Shown here: one piece after another, positions 5,692-6,718 of the stretch
How the letters are laid out: each line of letters starts with the position of its first letter
How positions within the stretch are numbered: the first letter of the stretch is position 1
Origin: Bacillota bacterium
Lineage (GTDB): Bacteria; Bacillota; Clostridia; Christensenellales; SZUA-584
Reading direction: 5' to 3'
Assembly (NCBI GenBank): GCA_023396555.1
Contig: JAEWWC010000093.1
Coordinates: forward strand, 1-6,718
DNA length: 6,718 nt
The notes under the pieces: generated by a model
What the model saw: only the letters and a program-made list of their open reading frames with translations
The model's database searches: none
Told to the model about the DNA's origin: nothing
Position numbers and translations under genes: made by a program

Positions 5692-6718
5692 TCACGCATT
5701 GTTAAGCCCCTGGACCAGCAACAAGAGGCGCTCAATATCCCTCTTGTTGACAAGCTTGATGTTATCATCCATAAAGCTTACGCTGTAAAAGTTCTCATCG
5801 TACCGGGCGAAGCGGAGGGTATAGACCGTACCCGTATCGCCCATATTCACCGTCAGCACGACATCCCCGTCATCGGAGAGGGCTTCATCCGCGAAGCCTT
5901 CCGCGCGCATGTTGGAGAGCGCGTAGTAGAAGTCCCATGCCTCGTCCCTGTTCGCAAAGTCGACCACCTGCGAAACCGTGCCGTTTTCCACCTTCACCGA
6001 AGCGATTTCGGAATAGTCCAGAAGGAACACATACCTGTTCAGGCAGTCCTGCTGCCTGTATCCGAGCAGCGCGTCGGGCGCTTCCGGGTCCACAGCGTAT
6101 ACGACATTTTTATCCGGCAGACAGACCGCATACCGTCCATCTTCGTTCTTCCGTCCGATCAGCACGGTGAGTGAGCCGCCGTTGTATTCAATATTTATCG
6201 TACATGCCGGCTCTTTGAGGCCGTACAGTTCAAGGCTGCTGTCGTCCGGCTTGTAGCTCACGCACTCGGCGGGCTGCATGTCCGCCACGGTTCTGATCAG
6301 CTTCTTCATCTCCTCGGAATCGCCGTAAGCGCCGTCGGAGAAAGCCCATGTCAGGTTCTTCGAGTACCCGCCGGGCACGCCGTCCGGATACTGCGTCAGG
6401 CTGAGCGCCCCGTTTCCGTTCTCCAGCGAGAATGCGGTCACTTCGGACGCTTCAACATCCAGAAGCTTGTCCTTCGAAGCCATCTCGAGCAGGGAGTGGC
6501 GGAATACCCTGGAGAAACCGTCACTGATCGCATAGACGCCGCCGTCGACCCGTGCATAGACGATGTTGACCGTGTCGTTGTCGCTGCCCAACTGGCACCG
6601 GAACTCTTTGCCGTCGTCGGCCACAGCCGTAATCACGCACGACGGATCGGCCAGCCCAAACTCCTCGGGCGAACCGCCTTCCAGCTTTTCCGCCGCTGTC
6701 ACAGACAGCAGCGCGTTT
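5692..6718 (-). CDS. DUF4340 family protein, first visible gene of the ABC cassette (5' end beyond window)
   Basis: The frame stays open to the right edge, so the start and the expected N-terminal membrane anchor are outside the window; 341 residues are visible. A GTG at 6700-6702 is an unlikely start, because the sequence before it (NALLS) continues the family pattern. Counting from that GTG as residue 1, a first module has EFGLADP (14-20), VYARVDGGVYAIS (48-60); a second has YGLKEP (160-165), VLIGRKNEDGRYAV (180-193) and VVYAV; a third, weaker one has VYTLRFARYDENFYSV (293-308). These align module by module with the complete DUF4340 protein at the other end of the operon, notably GRK..(N/D)GRY in module 2 and the FY(S/A)V strand in module 3. 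The stop is 15 bases before the ATPase start. Likely an extracytoplasmic partner of the ABC complex; activity unknown. Confidence 0.82.
   Translation of the reverse strand, partial: NALLSVTAAEKLEGGSPEEFGLADPSCVITAVADDGKEFRCQLGSDNDTVNIVYARVDGGVYAISDGFSRVFRHSLLEMASKDKLLDVEASEVTAFSLENGNGALSLTQYPDGVPGGYSKNLTWAFSDGAYGDSEEMKKLIRTVADMQPAECVSYKPDDSSLELYGLKEPACTINIEYNGGSLTVLIGRKNEDGRYAVCLPDKNVVYAVDPEAPDALLGYRQQDCLNRYVFLLDYSEIASVKVENGTVSQVVDFANRDEAWDFYYALSNMRAEGFADEALSDDGDVVLTVNMGDTGTVYTLRFARYDENFYSVSFMDDNIKLVNKRDIERLLLLVQGLNNA

Noticed and set aside
6700..6702. GTG as the start codon of the right-edge DUF4340 protein
   Set aside because: The frame continues open to the window edge and the residues before it fit the family; a start here would also remove the membrane anchor. 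The gene is treated as truncated by the window.
1157..6718. A gliding motility locus
   Set aside because: Only the GldA/F/G-like components are present. No other gliding or type IX secretion components are visible, and such cassettes occur in many non-gliding Firmicutes.

Overview
The window looks like a piece of a chromosome from an anaerobic Firmicute, most likely a Clostridia-type gut or sediment organism. This is an inference from moderately GC-rich coding sequence, strong AGGAGG-type ribosome binding sites, a lipoprotein solute receptor with a long Ser/Glu/Ala/Pro linker, and a GldA/GldF/GldG-like ABC cassette paired with DUF4340 proteins, a combination common in that group. All six genes lie on the minus strand, so transcription runs from right to left. 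Coding density is very high. The only gap of any size is 121 bases (1036-1156).

Right to centre (6718 down to 1157) is one tight operon: a DUF4340 protein whose start lies beyond the right edge; a GldA-like ABC ATPase; a GldF-like six-helix ABC-2 permease; a GldG-like membrane-anchored auxiliary protein (ABC_transp_aux type); and a second, complete DUF4340 protein. The joins are 15 bases, a 4-base ATGA overlap, 16 bases and 5 bases, so co-transcription and partial translational coupling are very likely. The ATPase and permease should form the energised membrane core. The GldG-like protein and the two DUF4340 proteins (the complete one has an N-terminal membrane anchor) should project most of their mass outside the membrane. 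The substrate and role are unknown. In Bacteroidetes the related GldAFG proteins are needed for gliding, but nothing here indicates gliding.

Left (1035 down to 1) is the N-terminal 345 residues of a lipoprotein solute-binding protein of the LsrB/RhaS (Peripla_BP_4) type, running off the left edge. It has a strong ribosome binding site, a different codon style from the operon, and a long imperfect inverted repeat in the gap before it. It is probably the first gene of a separate sugar or autoinducer-2-like uptake operon.

The most notable features are the two divergent DUF4340 paralogues bracketing one ABC cassette, each built of repeated modules; the inverted repeat at the operon boundary; and the recently expanded 15-base tandem repeat coding for the SEAPA linker. 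No RNA genes, mobile elements, CRISPR arrays or prophage parts were seen.
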